Counted from the first letter of the stretch, positions 51,147 to 60,794 are shown. The stretch: DNA of 64,000 bases from Labedaea rhizosphaerae (GCF_004362825.1 NZ_SNXZ01000004.1:434001-498000), one strand, 5' to 3'. Numbers and translations are program-made. The notes: generated by a model not told the origin, from the letters alone.

Positions 51147-51197
51147 AAGCCCGGCTGTCCGAGGCCCGACATGAAAGCCCGGCTGTCCGAGGCCCGA
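51147..51197 (+). repeat. 23-bp direct repeat between TetR and monooxygenase
   Basis: Two exact copies of a 23-bp sequence starting AAGCCCGGCTGTCC lie at 51147-51169 and 51175-51197, offset by 28 bp. A third, shorter relative begins at 51119. It may be a local duplication or a regulator binding site. Confidence 0.7.
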
Positions 51198-51240
51198 ATG
51201 TCGACGGCCAGAAAGTGAAGCTCACCCGAGGAGGCCTGAC

Positions 51241-52434
51241 ATGAAGGCAATCATCTGCGGCGCCGGCATCGCCGGGCTCGCGCTCGCCCGCGCTCTGGCC
51301 GACCGCGGCTGGGAGGTCGTGGTGCTCGAGCAGGCCCGCGGCCCGCGCACCCAGGGTTACATGATCGACTTCTTCGGCCTCGGCTACGACGCCGCCGAGG
51401 TGCTCGGCGTGCTGCCCCGGCTCCAAGAGCTGGGTTATGACGTCGAGGCTGCGGTGTTCGTCGACGCCAACGGCAGAAGCAAGGGCGAGATCACGTACGA
51501 GGACTTCGTCCGGGGCGCGGGCGGGCGGCTGCTCAGCATCACACGCCCGGACCTCGAACTGGCCCTGCGGGAAAGCTTGCCGGAGGCGGTGGACCTGCGG
51601 TTCGGCATCGCGCCGGTCGCGATCGACAACCACCCGGACGGGGTGCGGGTCACCCTCGCCGACGGCACCGAGCTGGCGGCGGATCTGCTCGTGGGCGCCG
51701 ACGGCATCCACTCGTGGGTGCGCGCGCAGGTCTTCGCACCGGAGCAGGAGTGCTTGCGCTACCTGGGTTTCCACACCGCGGCCTACACCTTCCGGGACCC
51801 GGCGGTGCACGCCCGGGTCCAGGGCAAGTTCTGGCTCACGCACTCGGTGGACCGACAGATGGGCCTGTACGCGTTGCGTGACGGCCAAGTCGCCACCTTC
51901 GCGGTGCGGTGCAGTGCCGATCCGGCGCTCCCGGACGACCCGGCCGCCGTGCTGCGCGCGGAGTACGAGTCGCTCGGCTGGCTGGTGCCCGCGGCCGTCG
52001 CGCAGTGCCCACCCGCCGGCGAGCTCTACTACGACCAGGTGGCCCAGATCGTGCTGCCGCGCTGGCACGAGCGGCGGGTTGTGCTGCTCGGCGACGCCTG
52101 CTACGCGGTGTCCTTGCTGGCCGGTCAGGGCGCCTCGCTCGCGGTGGCCGGTGCCTTCGTGCTCGCGGAGCAGCTGCACCAGGCCGAGTCGGTCGACGAA
52201 GGACTCGACGGGTATGAACGGCTGTGGCGGCCGATCGCCGAGGAGAAGCAGCGGACCGCACGCAAGTCCGTGCGCTGGTTCCTCCCCCAGTCGCGGGCCG
52301 GGCTGGCGGCGCGCCGGGCGATGCTCGCGCTGATCCGGTTGCCCGGCATGAACAAGCTGATCGCGAAGTCGCTGGCGGGCAAACCGAGCGCGCTCGTCAC
52401 CGAACTGCACACCGTCGGGAGAGGACAGAGCTGA
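51241..52434 (+). CDS. FAD-dependent monooxygenase (PHBH-type)
   Basis: 397 residues. FAD motifs: IICGAGIAGLALARALADRG, LLVGADGIHSWVRA and RVVLLGDACYAVSLLAGQGAS. It belongs to the class A flavoprotein hydroxylase group that includes TetX and Rox-like antibiotic-inactivating enzymes. ATG 51241 has GAGGAGGCC upstream. Its TGA overlaps the next ATG (TGATG). It differs clearly from the cluster monooxygenase at 7477. Detoxification under TetR control is a reasonable guess. Confidence 0.9.
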   Translation: MKAIICGAGIAGLALARALADRGWEVVVLEQARGPRTQGYMIDFFGLGYDAAEVLGVLPRLQELGYDVEAAVFVDANGRSKGEITYEDFVRGAGGRLLSITRPDLELALRESLPEAVDLRFGIAPVAIDNHPDGVRVTLADGTELAADLLVGADGIHSWVRAQVFAPEQECLRYLGFHTAAYTFRDPAVHARVQGKFWLTHSVDRQMGLYALRDGQVATFAVRCSADPALPDDPAAVLRAEYESLGWLVPAAVAQCPPAGELYYDQVAQIVLPRWHERRVVLLGDACYAVSLLAGQGASLAVAGAFVLAEQLHQAESVDEGLDGYERLWRPIAEEKQRTARKSVRWFLPQSRAGLAARRAMLALIRLPGMNKLIAKSLAGKPSALVTELHTVGRGQS

Positions 52435-52913
52435 TGCCGGTCACCGATCGCAAACCCCGTGGCCTGCTGCGGTTGTTGCTGCGCACCCCGATCTGGCTCT
52501 ACCGCGCCAGGTTGGGCTGGCTGACCGGCAACCGACTGCTGTACCTGGCGCACCGCGGGCGCAAGAGCGGTGCCCGGCGCGAGGTGGTCGTCGAGACCGT
52601 GCGCAACGACCCGACCGTGCCCGAGGTCGTGGTGATCGCTGCGTGGGGCAAGAACCCCGACTGGTACCGGAACCTGCTTGCCGCACCGGCGATCGAGGTG
52701 CGGCTGGGCACCCACCGCTGGCTCGCGCCCCGGCACCGGTTCCTCGACGCCGACGAGACGCAGGCGACCCTGCTCGCCTACCAGCGCGCGCACCCGCACG
52801 CATGGAAACGGCTGGCCCCGCTGCTGGGCTTCCCGGCCGACCCGCACGACCCGGCCTGGCCCGAGGTGGCGGCCGCCGTGCACGCGATCGCTTTCAGCCC
52901 GCGCACCCCCTGA
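52434..52913 (+). CDS. Deazaflavin (F420)-dependent nitroreductase-family protein
   Basis: 159 residues of the split-barrel DDN family. Features are LLYLAHRGRKSGARREVVVE near residue 35 and VIAAWGKNPDWYRNLLA, which line the F420 and substrate pockets. Members use F420H2 to reduce nitro or quinone compounds. It is coupled to the monooxygenase upstream, so the two may act in sequence on one substrate. Confidence 0.85.
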   Translation: MPVTDRKPRGLLRLLLRTPIWLYRARLGWLTGNRLLYLAHRGRKSGARREVVVETVRNDPTVPEVVVIAAWGKNPDWYRNLLAAPAIEVRLGTHRWLAPRHRFLDADETQATLLAYQRAHPHAWKRLAPLLGFPADPHDPAWPEVAAAVHAIAFSPRTP

Positions 52914-52957
52914 CTTGGTGCCAAACTCGATCTGATCACCGTCGAGGGGAGCCGGTC

Positions 52958-54376
52958 ATGTCAAGGCTCATGGCGTTCGCCCAGCAGCCGCCGCCCGATA
53001 CCGCGTGGACCGGGCACGACACCAGACTGATCATCGTCGCCGTGATCGGCATCGGGCTGATCGTGACGCTGATCGCCGTCGCGCGGATGCACCCGTTCCT
53101 CGCGCTGGTGATCGGCTCGATCGTGGTCGGGCTGGCCGCGGGCGTCGGGTCCGGCGACGTGATCACCAACTTCGAGAAGGGCGTCGGCGACACCCTCAAG
53201 GAAGTCGGCCTGCTGATCGCGCTGGGCGCCATGCTGGGCAAGCTGCTGGCCGACTCCGGCGGCGCCGACCAGGTGATCGACAAGCTGCTGGCCCGGGCGC
53301 ACGGCGCGATGGTGCCGTGGGCGATGACCCTGGTCGCGGTGATCATCGGGTTGCCGATGTTCTTCGAGATCGGCCTCGTCCTGCTGCTCCCCGTGATCGT
53401 GCTGGTGACCCAGCGCTCCGGGCACCGGTTGATGCGCATCGCGATCCCCGCCCTGGCCGGGCTTTCCGTGCTGCACGGCCTAGTCCCGCCGCACCCCGGC
53501 CCGCTGATCGCGATCGCCGCCGTGCACGCCCAACTCGGCACGACGCTCGCGCTCGGGCTTCTGGTCGCGATCCCGACCGTGATCATCTGCGGGCCGCTGC
53601 TGTCCTACCTGCTCGCCCGCTGGGTCCCGGTCGGCGCGCCCGCGCAGGCCGGTGGTGTCGAGGCCGAACGCCAGGGCCACGACCCCGAGTACGCCCGGCG
53701 CAAGCCGACGTTCGCGCTCACGGTGCTGACCATCGTCAGCCCGGTGGTGCTGATGCTGGCCCGGGCGCTGGCCGACATCATCTGGCCGGACCCGAAGACC
53801 GCGCCCGGTGTGCGGTCGTTCCTCGACTTCATCGGCGAGCCGCTGATCGCCATGACCATCGCCGTGCTCATCGCCATGGTGGTGTTCGGCTACTCGGTCG
53901 GCGCCAGGAGTTCGAGCATCGCGAACCGGATCGGCCAGAGCGTGGGCCCGATCGCCGCGGTCATCCTGATCGTCGGCGCCGGAGGCGGGTTCAAACAGAC
54001 GCTGATCGGCGCCGGCGTCGGTGACTCGGTGGCGAAGTTCGCCAACCACGTCAACATCTCCGTGTTGCTGCTCGGCTGGCTGATCGCGGTGGCGCTGCGC
54101 CTGGCGACCGGGTCGGCGACGGTCGCGACGGTCACCGCGGCGGGCATCGTGGCCCCGTTGGCGGGCGGGCTCACCCCCACGCACGCCGCGCTCCTGGCAT
54201 TGGCGATCGGGGCGGGTTCGCTCTTCCTGTCCCACGTCAACGACGCCGGGTTCTGGCTGGTGAAGGAGCTCTTCGGGCTGCGGGTCGGCCAGACGTTCAT
54301 GACCTGGTCGGTGATGGAGACCGCGATCTCCGTGGTGGGCTTCGCGTTCGTGCTGCTGCTGTCGGCGTTCACCTGA
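52958..54376 (+). CDS. gntP: Gluconate:H+ symporter family permease (GntP)
   Basis: 472 residues with about 12-14 hydrophobic segments. Family features include MHPFLALVIGSIVVGLAAG, GLPMFFEIGLVLLLPVI, PPHPGPLIAIAA and the closing HVNDAGFWLVKELFGL. It imports gluconate or related sugar acids. GAGGGGA precedes ATG 52958. No gluconate kinase is adjacent. Confidence 0.92.
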   Translation: MSRLMAFAQQPPPDTAWTGHDTRLIIVAVIGIGLIVTLIAVARMHPFLALVIGSIVVGLAAGVGSGDVITNFEKGVGDTLKEVGLLIALGAMLGKLLADSGGADQVIDKLLARAHGAMVPWAMTLVAVIIGLPMFFEIGLVLLLPVIVLVTQRSGHRLMRIAIPALAGLSVLHGLVPPHPGPLIAIAAVHAQLGTTLALGLLVAIPTVIICGPLLSYLLARWVPVGAPAQAGGVEAERQGHDPEYARRKPTFALTVLTIVSPVVLMLARALADIIWPDPKTAPGVRSFLDFIGEPLIAMTIAVLIAMVVFGYSVGARSSSIANRIGQSVGPIAAVILIVGAGGGFKQTLIGAGVGDSVAKFANHVNISVLLLGWLIAVALRLATGSATVATVTAAGIVAPLAGGLTPTHAALLALAIGAGSLFLSHVNDAGFWLVKELFGLRVGQTFMTWSVMETAISVVGFAFVLLLSAFT

Positions 54377-54397
54377 CAGCAGCAGCACGAAGACCCC

Positions 54398-55879
54398 TTA
54401 CGCGGTGCGGCTGGTCCGCGCCGCGCGGATGGCCAGCGTCGCGACGACGACCATGATCGCGACCGCGGCCAGGCAGGCCGTGTGGAAGCCCGTCACGAAC
54501 GACTCCCGCACGTGGCTCAGCAACAGGGAGTCACCCGTGTCGTGCGCCTGGCGCAGACCGTCCACCCAGGACCCGTCCGACGTGCCCATCGACGCGCGGT
54601 AGACCACCGTGCCGACGGAGCCGAGCACGACCAGCCCGATCGCGATGCCCAGTTCGTTGGCGGTCTGGGCCAGCGAGGCGGCCGAGCCCGCGCGGTCCTC
54701 CGGCGCGTGCGAGATCACGTCGTTCATCAGGAACGGGAACGCGGCGCCGATGCCGCCGGTGGTCACGATCGTGCCCGCGATCATCACCAGGAGCCCGGTG
54801 GTGTTGGCCGGAGCCACGGCGAACATGGTGAACCCGGCCAGCATCAGCACCGTGCAGACGCCGACGATCTTGGCGGGCGCGAACTTGTGGGCCAGGCGCG
54901 GGCCCAGGTTGCCGGCGATCATCATCGAGACCATCTGCGGCACCAGCACCAGCGCCGACTGCAGCGGGCTCAGCCCCAGCACCGACTGCAGGTAGAACGA
55001 GACGAACAGCGATGTCCCGCCCATCACCAGCGCCGTGAGCAGCAGCACGACCATGGTCCGGCCGACGCCGGGACGGCGCAGCAGGCCCAGGTCCACCAGC
55101 GGGTGCTCGAGCTTGCCCTGGCGGTGGACGAACACCACGCCCAGCGCGATGCCCACGACCGCGAACCCGGTCGCCGTCGCCGTGAAACCGTTGTTGGCGA
55201 ACGACTTGAGCGCGTAGACGACCAGCAGGATGGACGCCAGGCAGAGCGCGGCACTGCGCAGGTCCAGCTTGCCCGGCTCGTCGGCGCGCGACTCCGGCAG
55301 GAACTTCGGCGCGGCGATCACGGCCACCACCATCACCGGCACGCCCAGCAGGAACACCGAGCCCCACCACCAGTGCTCGACCAGCAGGCCACCGATCAGC
55401 GGAGCGATCGCCATGCCGGTCAGGAAGCACGTCATGTAGGCGCCCATCGCGGCGACGCGGGCCTTCGGGTCCGGGTAGATGCTGCCGATCAACGCCATCG
55501 AGGCCGGCATGATCGCGGCACCGGCGATGCCCATCACCGCGCGGGTCACGATGATCATCCACGGCTCGCTGGAGAACGCGGCGACCGCGGAGGCCAGCGC
55601 GAAGATCGTGGCGCAGATGATGATCAGCTTCCGGCGGCCGATCCGGTCGCCGATGGTGCCCATCGTGACCATGGTGCCGCCGACCATGAAGCCGTAGATG
55701 TCGTTCATCCACAGCAGCTCGACCGGCGAGGGCCGCAGGTCGGCGGACATCGCGGGCAGCGCGACGTTGAGCACGCTGATGTCGATCGCGATCAGCAGGG
55801 ACGGCAGCGCCAGCAGCGCGAGCGCGAGCTTCGGGTGTCGCGTCACGACCGCGGCGGCCGTCTCGGTCAATGTGGTCAT
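54398..55879 (-). CDS. MFS drug exporter (EmrB/QacA-like, 14 TM)
   Basis: 493 residues. First helix LPSLLIAIDISVLNVALPAM has the conserved Asp; GDRIGRRKLII is the loop motif between helices 2 and 3. The body has about 14 hydrophobic segments. It follows a RibD-like reductase gene by 76 bp on the same strand, so they may be co-transcribed. Substrate unknown. Confidence 0.92.
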   Translation of the reverse strand: MTTLTETAAAVVTRHPKLALALLALPSLLIAIDISVLNVALPAMSADLRPSPVELLWMNDIYGFMVGGTMVTMGTIGDRIGRRKLIIICATIFALASAVAAFSSEPWMIIVTRAVMGIAGAAIMPASMALIGSIYPDPKARVAAMGAYMTCFLTGMAIAPLIGGLLVEHWWWGSVFLLGVPVMVVAVIAAPKFLPESRADEPGKLDLRSAALCLASILLVVYALKSFANNGFTATATGFAVVGIALGVVFVHRQGKLEHPLVDLGLLRRPGVGRTMVVLLLTALVMGGTSLFVSFYLQSVLGLSPLQSALVLVPQMVSMMIAGNLGPRLAHKFAPAKIVGVCTVLMLAGFTMFAVAPANTTGLLVMIAGTIVTTGGIGAAFPFLMNDVISHAPEDRAGSAASLAQTANELGIAIGLVVLGSVGTVVYRASMGTSDGSWVDGLRQAHDTGDSLLLSHVRESFVTGFHTACLAAVAIMVVVATLAIRAARTSRTA

Positions 55880-55955
55880 GATGCCCTCCTGGTTGGCCTG
55901 TCATGAGTGCGTCGGAGGGAGCGCGGCGATTTCGACATCGCCCCCGAAAAAATCT

Positions 55956-56615
55956 TCATGAGGCCTTCTTCGTGAACGTGACGTGCTGGACGCCCGAGGG
56001 CGAGGCGACGGTTTCGATGTCGAAGCGCTGGTCGAGCCCCTCCAGCCCGTCCCAGAGGCGCACGCCCCGGCCGAGCAGGATCGGCACGACGACGACGTGC
56101 ATGTGGTCCACGAGGTCGGCGACGAGGAAGTCGCGGACCACGCTCGGACCACCGCCGAGGCGCACGTCGCGCCCGCCGGCCGCCTTCTTCGCCTCTTCGA
56201 CCACGTCGGCGGGCGCGGCGTCGCGGAAGTGGAAGGTGGTGCCGCCGTCCATCTCCAGCGACGGCCGCAGGTGGTGGGTGAGCACGAAGACGGGCGTGTG
56301 GAACGGCGGGGTCTCGCCCCACCAGCCCCGCCACGACTCGTCGGCCCACGGTCCGGTCTGCCACCCGAACTTGCCGCGACCCATGATCTCGGCGCCGATG
56401 TCGTGGTCGTGCATCTCGGCGATCGCGTTGTCGAGGCCCGTGGTGCCCCCGGGCTCCCCGAACTGCGCGCGGCCCATGGCCGTGTCGAAGAACCACTGGT
56501 GCAAGCGCAGGCTCGCGTGCCCGAAGGGCTCGTCGGCCGTCCGGCCGTCGCCGGTGGCGAAGCCGTCGAGCGAGACCGACAGGTTGTGCACCCGGACGAG
56601 CTGGGTGTTGGTCAT
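55956..56615 (-). CDS. RibD C-terminal/DHFR-like reductase
   Basis: 219 residues of the family that shares the dihydrofolate reductase fold. It starts MTNTQLVRVHNLSVSLDGF and has IMGRGKFGWQ mid-protein and GGGPSVVRDFLVADLVDHM towards the end. Such proteins are NADPH-dependent reductases of unclear substrate, not the riboflavin enzyme, since RibD deaminase is absent. It precedes the MFS exporter. Confidence 0.88.
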   Translation of the reverse strand: MTNTQLVRVHNLSVSLDGFATGDGRTADEPFGHASLRLHQWFFDTAMGRAQFGEPGGTTGLDNAIAEMHDHDIGAEIMGRGKFGWQTGPWADESWRGWWGETPPFHTPVFVLTHHLRPSLEMDGGTTFHFRDAAPADVVEEAKKAAGGRDVRLGGGPSVVRDFLVADLVDHMHVVVVPILLGRGVRLWDGLEGLDQRFDIETVASPSGVQHVTFTKKAS

Positions 56616-56775
56616 GGTCGTGTGTCCTCCCAGTTGTGACTGCTCGCCAAGGGTCGGAGACGACCGGCCTGCTTCGACATTGCGAGCCGAACGAGTTCGG
56701 CGTGCGTTGCGAACACCGAAGACGTGCAATCCGCACTAGCGCGACCGGGTGGGCGGGCACCTAGAGTCACGACCT

Positions 56776-58659
56776 GTGGCGGTCCCGGAAGCACCGAGGT
56801 CGGCGCGCGTGTTGCCGGTGGCGTTCCTCGTCGCGTTGCTCGTGGCGCGCGGCGCCGACACGACCGCGCACAAGACCGCCTGGTACCTGCCGTTCCTGCT
56901 CGCCGTGTTCGTGCTGCCGCTCTGGTACGCGGGCGGGTGGGCGCGCGGTCCGTGGCGGCGGGTGCCGCTGGCCCTGCTCGCCGCGCAGGCCGTCGTCACC
57001 TACGTGCCGTTCGCCGTGTTCGGCAACCAGTGGGTCGGCGGCGCGTCCGGCCTGCTGATGGGCATGGTGCTGCTGGTGCTGCCGTCGCCGGGGTCGTGGG
57101 TGGTGGCCGCGTCTCTGCTGGGGGTGGAGGCGCTGCTGTGGAACGGCGTCGTCGGCGTTCCATACCTACCCGCGATTTCCGGCGGCCTGTGGGCGGTGGA
57201 TGCGGCGGTGAACAACGCACTCGGGTTGTTCGGACTGGTCCGGCTGTCCCGGGTGGTCGGCGAACTGGCGCGGACGCAGGACGAACTGGCCGACGCGGCC
57301 GTCCTGCGCGAGCGCCGCCGCACGAGCGAGCAACTCGCGACCGCCATCGAGGGCCGGATCCAGGAGGTGGCGAAGCACGCGCGGGCAGCGCTGCGCTGGC
57401 TCTCCACGACCGAGGAGGACGCGCGCGGCGAGGTCACGGCCGCGGGCCGGATCGCCCGTGCCGCCCTGGCCGAGGGACGGCAGCTGCGTGCCCACGACCC
57501 CGTCGAACCGCTGCGGCGCAGCGAACCCGGCGGGGTGCCTGGGCCACTGCTCACCAAGGGCGTCCTCGCGACCGTGCTGGCCATGTTCGTGCTGGTGAAC
57601 ATGCTGAATGTGTTCGCACCGACAGACGCCCCGGGGTCGGGCCACCAGGTTTCTGCTCCGGTGGTCGTGCTGGCGATCGTGGTGTCGGTGGGCATCCCGC
57701 TGTTGCAGTGGCGGCACTCGGGCGCCCAGCACGGCGGCGAGCGGCCGCGCCACTGGCCGCTGACCCTGGCCCTGCTCGCCGTGCTGACCTACGCCCAGTT
57801 CCCGGCCATGGAGGCCGCCGGGCTGATCTTCCTGGCGTGGCTCGCCGGTTCGGTCCTGCTGCTGGTCCGCGGACCGTGGCGGTGGTTCTGGTTCGTCCTG
57901 GTGGCGACAAGCCTGCCGGTGCTGACCTGGCTGAGGTGGCCGGCGGTCATCCGCGACTCCATCACCACGACCTGGTTGCTCTACGCGACGTCGATCGGCA
58001 TCGCCTTCGGCCTGATGACCTACGGGTTGTCGCTGCTGGCCGGGCTCGCGGACCGGCTGGACGAGCGCCGCGAGCAACTGGCGGCGCTGGCGACCGTGCG
58101 CGAACGGCTGCGCCTGGCCCAGGACACCCACGACCTGCTCGGCCTCGGCATGTCCACCCTGGCGCTGAAGACCGACCTGGTCGGCGAGCTGATCGGCCGG
58201 GACAACCAGCTCGCGGCCCGTGAACTGTCCGAAGTGGTCCGGCTGTGCTCGGCCGTGCAGGACGACGCGAGCCGGATCGCCGCCGAACGGCCCGAGTTGT
58301 CGCTTGCCGCCGAGTTCACTGCGGCGGAGGAAGTGCTTGCGGCGTCAGGCATCGACGTGTTCACGGAGCGCGCGCCCGTGCCCCTGGCCGCCGACGCGGA
58401 CGCGGCCCTCGCCATCGTGCTGCGCGAGGCCGTCACCAACATCCTGCGGCACAGCGCCGCCCAGCGGTGCGCGATCACCCTGGCCGGCGCCGACGGCTTC
58501 GTCCGCCTGCGGGTCAGCAACGACGGCGCCACGCCCGCGCACGACCGGCGCGGCCGCGGCCTGGCCAACATGCGCGACCGCGTGGCCGCGCTGGGTGGCG
58601 AACTGGCCACGAAGGCCGGTGGCGGCACCTTCGTCGTGGTCGCTGAGCTGCCAGGTTAG
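56776..58659 (+). CDS. Sensor histidine kinase (NarL type, duplicated)
   Basis: About 627 residues. Two membrane blocks each end in a histidine-kinase dimerisation-like helix. The second is functional in appearance: RLRLAQDTHDLLGLGMSTLALK contains the phospho-His, followed by an ATPase with LREAVTNILRHS (N box) and RGRGLANMRDRV. The first, RRRTSEQLATAIEGRIQEVA, lacks the His and has no ATPase. It overlaps the response regulator by one base. GTG 56776 is 8 bp after TAGAGT, suggesting a leaderless start; GTG 56749 is an alternative. Confidence 0.85.
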   Translation: MAVPEAPRSARVLPVAFLVALLVARGADTTAHKTAWYLPFLLAVFVLPLWYAGGWARGPWRRVPLALLAAQAVVTYVPFAVFGNQWVGGASGLLMGMVLLVLPSPGSWVVAASLLGVEALLWNGVVGVPYLPAISGGLWAVDAAVNNALGLFGLVRLSRVVGELARTQDELADAAVLRERRRTSEQLATAIEGRIQEVAKHARAALRWLSTTEEDARGEVTAAGRIARAALAEGRQLRAHDPVEPLRRSEPGGVPGPLLTKGVLATVLAMFVLVNMLNVFAPTDAPGSGHQVSAPVVVLAIVVSVGIPLLQWRHSGAQHGGERPRHWPLTLALLAVLTYAQFPAMEAAGLIFLAWLAGSVLLLVRGPWRWFWFVLVATSLPVLTWLRWPAVIRDSITTTWLLYATSIGIAFGLMTYGLSLLAGLADRLDERREQLAALATVRERLRLAQDTHDLLGLGMSTLALKTDLVGELIGRDNQLAARELSEVVRLCSAVQDDASRIAAERPELSLAAEFTAAEEVLAASGIDVFTERAPVPLAADADAALAIVLREAVTNILRHSAAQRCAITLAGADGFVRLRVSNDGATPAHDRRGRGLANMRDRVAALGGELATKAGGGTFVVVAELPG

Positions 58660-59273
58660 TGTGCGTCGTGGTGCGCGTGCTGCTGGCTGAGGACACCGGA
58701 ATCCTGCGGGAGACGTTGTCCGCGCTGCTGTCGCTGCAGGACGACCTCGAGGTGGTCGCCGAGGTGGGCACCGGCGACGCCATCGTGCCCGCGGCCCAGC
58801 GCCACCACCCGGACGTCGCCATCGTCGACGTCGACCTGCCCGGGCTCGACGGCATCACCGCGACCGGCCAGCTGCGCGCGGCCGTGCCGCGGTGCCGGGT
58901 GCTGATCCTGACCGGGCTCGCCCGCCCGGCCAACCTGCGTGCGGCGTTGGCGGCCGGTGCCTCGGGCTTCCTGCTCAAGGACACCAAGGCGGCCGACCTC
59001 GTCGCGGCCGTGCGGCGGGTGGCGGCGGGCGAGCAGGTGCTCGACACGAACATGGCGATCAGCGCGTTGCGGGCGCGGGAGTCACCGCTGTCGCCACGGG
59101 AGACCGATGTGTTGCGGCACTATGCGTCGGGCACGGACCCGCGCGACATCGCGTCCCAGTTGTTCCTGTCCTACGGCACGGTCCGCAACTACCTGGCCTC
59201 GGCGATGGCCAAGCTGGACGCGCGCAACCGCGTGGACGCCATCCGGATCGCTACCGAGGCCGGCTGGCTCTAG
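58659..59273 (+). CDS. NarL/FixJ response regulator
   Basis: 204 residues. The receiver has the acidic pair in LLAEDTGILRE, the phospho-Asp in VAIVDVDLPGLDG (about residue 57) and LLKDTKAADLV with the conserved Lys. A LuxR HTH (LSPRETDVLRHYASGTDPRD) occupies the C-terminus. It partners the upstream histidine kinase. Targets may include the nearby exporters, but no evidence shows it. Confidence 0.93.
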   Translation: MCVVVRVLLAEDTGILRETLSALLSLQDDLEVVAEVGTGDAIVPAAQRHHPDVAIVDVDLPGLDGITATGQLRAAVPRCRVLILTGLARPANLRAALAAGASGFLLKDTKAADLVAAVRRVAAGEQVLDTNMAISALRARESPLSPRETDVLRHYASGTDPRDIASQLFLSYGTVRNYLASAMAKLDARNRVDAIRIATEAGWL

Positions 59274-59293
59274 CCCAATCACCCGATCGTGTA

Positions 59294-59307
59294 CGAACAT
59301 ACGTTCG
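59294..59307. promoter_or_regulatory. LexA/SOS-box match in a convergent gap
   Basis: CGAACATACGTTCG fits the actinobacterial SOS consensus CGAAC-N4-GTTCG exactly. It lies between the 3' ends of the response regulator and MocR genes, upstream of no obvious gene. Confidence 0.45.
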
Positions 59308-59369
59308 AATCTGTGGCAGACTGAACGGCAGCCGGTCACGGTTCGCACATTGACAACTACAGAATGACA

Positions 59370-60770
59370 CTACCTCAAGAGGTCCCCGATCGCCGCGATG
59401 CCGGCGGCGATGGCCTGCCGAGGCGTGTCCCCGAAGCCGAGCACCAGCTGCGGGTCGGTCGGTGTCACGCGCCGCATGCGGGCCATGCCGTGCAAGCCCA
59501 CGCCTCTCGACAACGCTTGGGCCACAACGGAATCCTCGTCCGCACCCGGCGGCAGGTGCAGCACGGCGTGGAAGCCCGCGGCCAGGCCGGTGACCCGCAG
59601 CCCCGGCGCGTGCTCCGCCAAGGCGGTCAGCAGGATTTCCCGGCGTGCGGCGTATTCGGCGCGGGCGCGGCGCAGGTGCCGGTCGTAGCGCCCGGACTCC
59701 ATCAAGGTCGCCAGGGCCAGTTGGTCGAGGGCCGCGGTGCCGCGGTCGGCGATGCGCTTGGCGTCGGCGAGGGCGGGGTGCAGCCGGTCCGGGGTGACCA
59801 GCCAGCCCAGGCGCAGGGCCGGGGCGAGCGACTTGCTCACGGTGCCGAGCGAGACCACCCGGTCCGGGTCGAGGCCCTGCACGGAGCCGACCGGGTCGCG
59901 GTCGTAGCGGAACTCGGCGTCGTAGTCGTCCTCGATGATCACGGCGTCGCGCTCGCGCGCCCACGCGATCAGTTCCTGCCTGCGGTGCCCGGCCAGCACC
60001 ACGCCGGTCGGCCACTGATGGGCGGGCGTGACCAGCACGGCGCGGGCGTCGGTGCGGGCCAGGGCGGCCACGTCGAGGCCGTCCTCGTCGACCGGGACCG
60101 GGACGGTCGCGAGCCCGGCCGCGGTGGCCTGTTCGGTGGTCGAGTTGATCGCGCCGGGATCCTCCACGGCAAGGGTGCGCACGCCGTTCGCGGCGAGCAC
60201 GCGCAGCAGCAAGCCCAGCGCCTGCGCCATTCCGGAGGTGATGATCAGCCGGTCGGCGTGGACCTCCGCGGCCCGCACCCGGCCCAGGTAGGCGGCCAGC
60301 ACCTTGCGCAGCCGGAGCTCGCCGCACGGGTCGCCGTAGTCGAAGGCGGAGTTGGGCTCGGTGCGGCAGACCTCGCGGACCGCCCACGCCCAGTCCTCGC
60401 GCGGGGCGAGTCGCAGGTCGGGGACGCCGTGCCGGAAGTCCGCTATCCGCGGTCGCTCGGGTTCGCGGCGGCCGACCGGCGGCGGCGGATCGACGACCGC
60501 GCACGGCGCCACCCGCGTCGGCGCGCCGGGCCGGCTGGTCAGGTAGCCCTCCGCCTGCAGCTGCGCGTAGCCGTCCTGGACCAGACCGCGCGAGAGGCCG
60601 AGCGCGCGGGCCAGCTCACGCGAGGACGGCAGCTTCTCCCCCTCGGCCAGCCGCCCGGTCCGGATCGCCGCCCTGAGCTGGTCTTCCAGTTGCGCGCGCA
60701 GCCCGGTGCCGCTGTCCCGGTCGATCGTGATCAACAGCTCCGGACCCAAACCGGCCCACTCCACAGCCAT
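59370..60770 (-). CDS. MocR/PdxR-type GntR-aminotransferase regulator
   Basis: 466 residues. A GntR winged HTH (LPSSRELARALGLSRGLVQDGY) at ~15-80 is fused to a fold-type I PLP aminotransferase with the lysine in GTVSKSLAPALRLGW. These proteins sense PLP or amino compounds and regulate a divergent gene, here an MFS exporter 47 bp away. The palindrome at 60777-60794 lies in that gap. Confidence 0.92.
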   Translation of the reverse strand: MAVEWAGLGPELLITIDRDSGTGLRAQLEDQLRAAIRTGRLAEGEKLPSSRELARALGLSRGLVQDGYAQLQAEGYLTSRPGAPTRVAPCAVVDPPPPVGRREPERPRIADFRHGVPDLRLAPREDWAWAVREVCRTEPNSAFDYGDPCGELRLRKVLAAYLGRVRAAEVHADRLIITSGMAQALGLLLRVLAANGVRTLAVEDPGAINSTTEQATAAGLATVPVPVDEDGLDVAALARTDARAVLVTPAHQWPTGVVLAGHRRQELIAWARERDAVIIEDDYDAEFRYDRDPVGSVQGLDPDRVVSLGTVSKSLAPALRLGWLVTPDRLHPALADAKRIADRGTAALDQLALATLMESGRYDRHLRRARAEYAARREILLTALAEHAPGLRVTGLAAGFHAVLHLPPGADEDSVVAQALSRGVGLHGMARMRRVTPTDPQLVLGFGDTPRQAIAAGIAAIGDLLR

Positions 60771-60776
60771 GGAACT

Positions 60777-60794
60777 GGACCTTACCGGTGGTCC
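60777..60794. promoter_or_regulatory. MocR operator candidate
   Basis: GGACC-TTACCGGT-GGTCC is an inverted repeat with an inner ACCGGT palindrome, in the 47-bp divergent gap between the MocR and MFS starts. A TAGCGT -10 box (60805-60810) for the MFS gene follows it. Confidence 0.55.
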
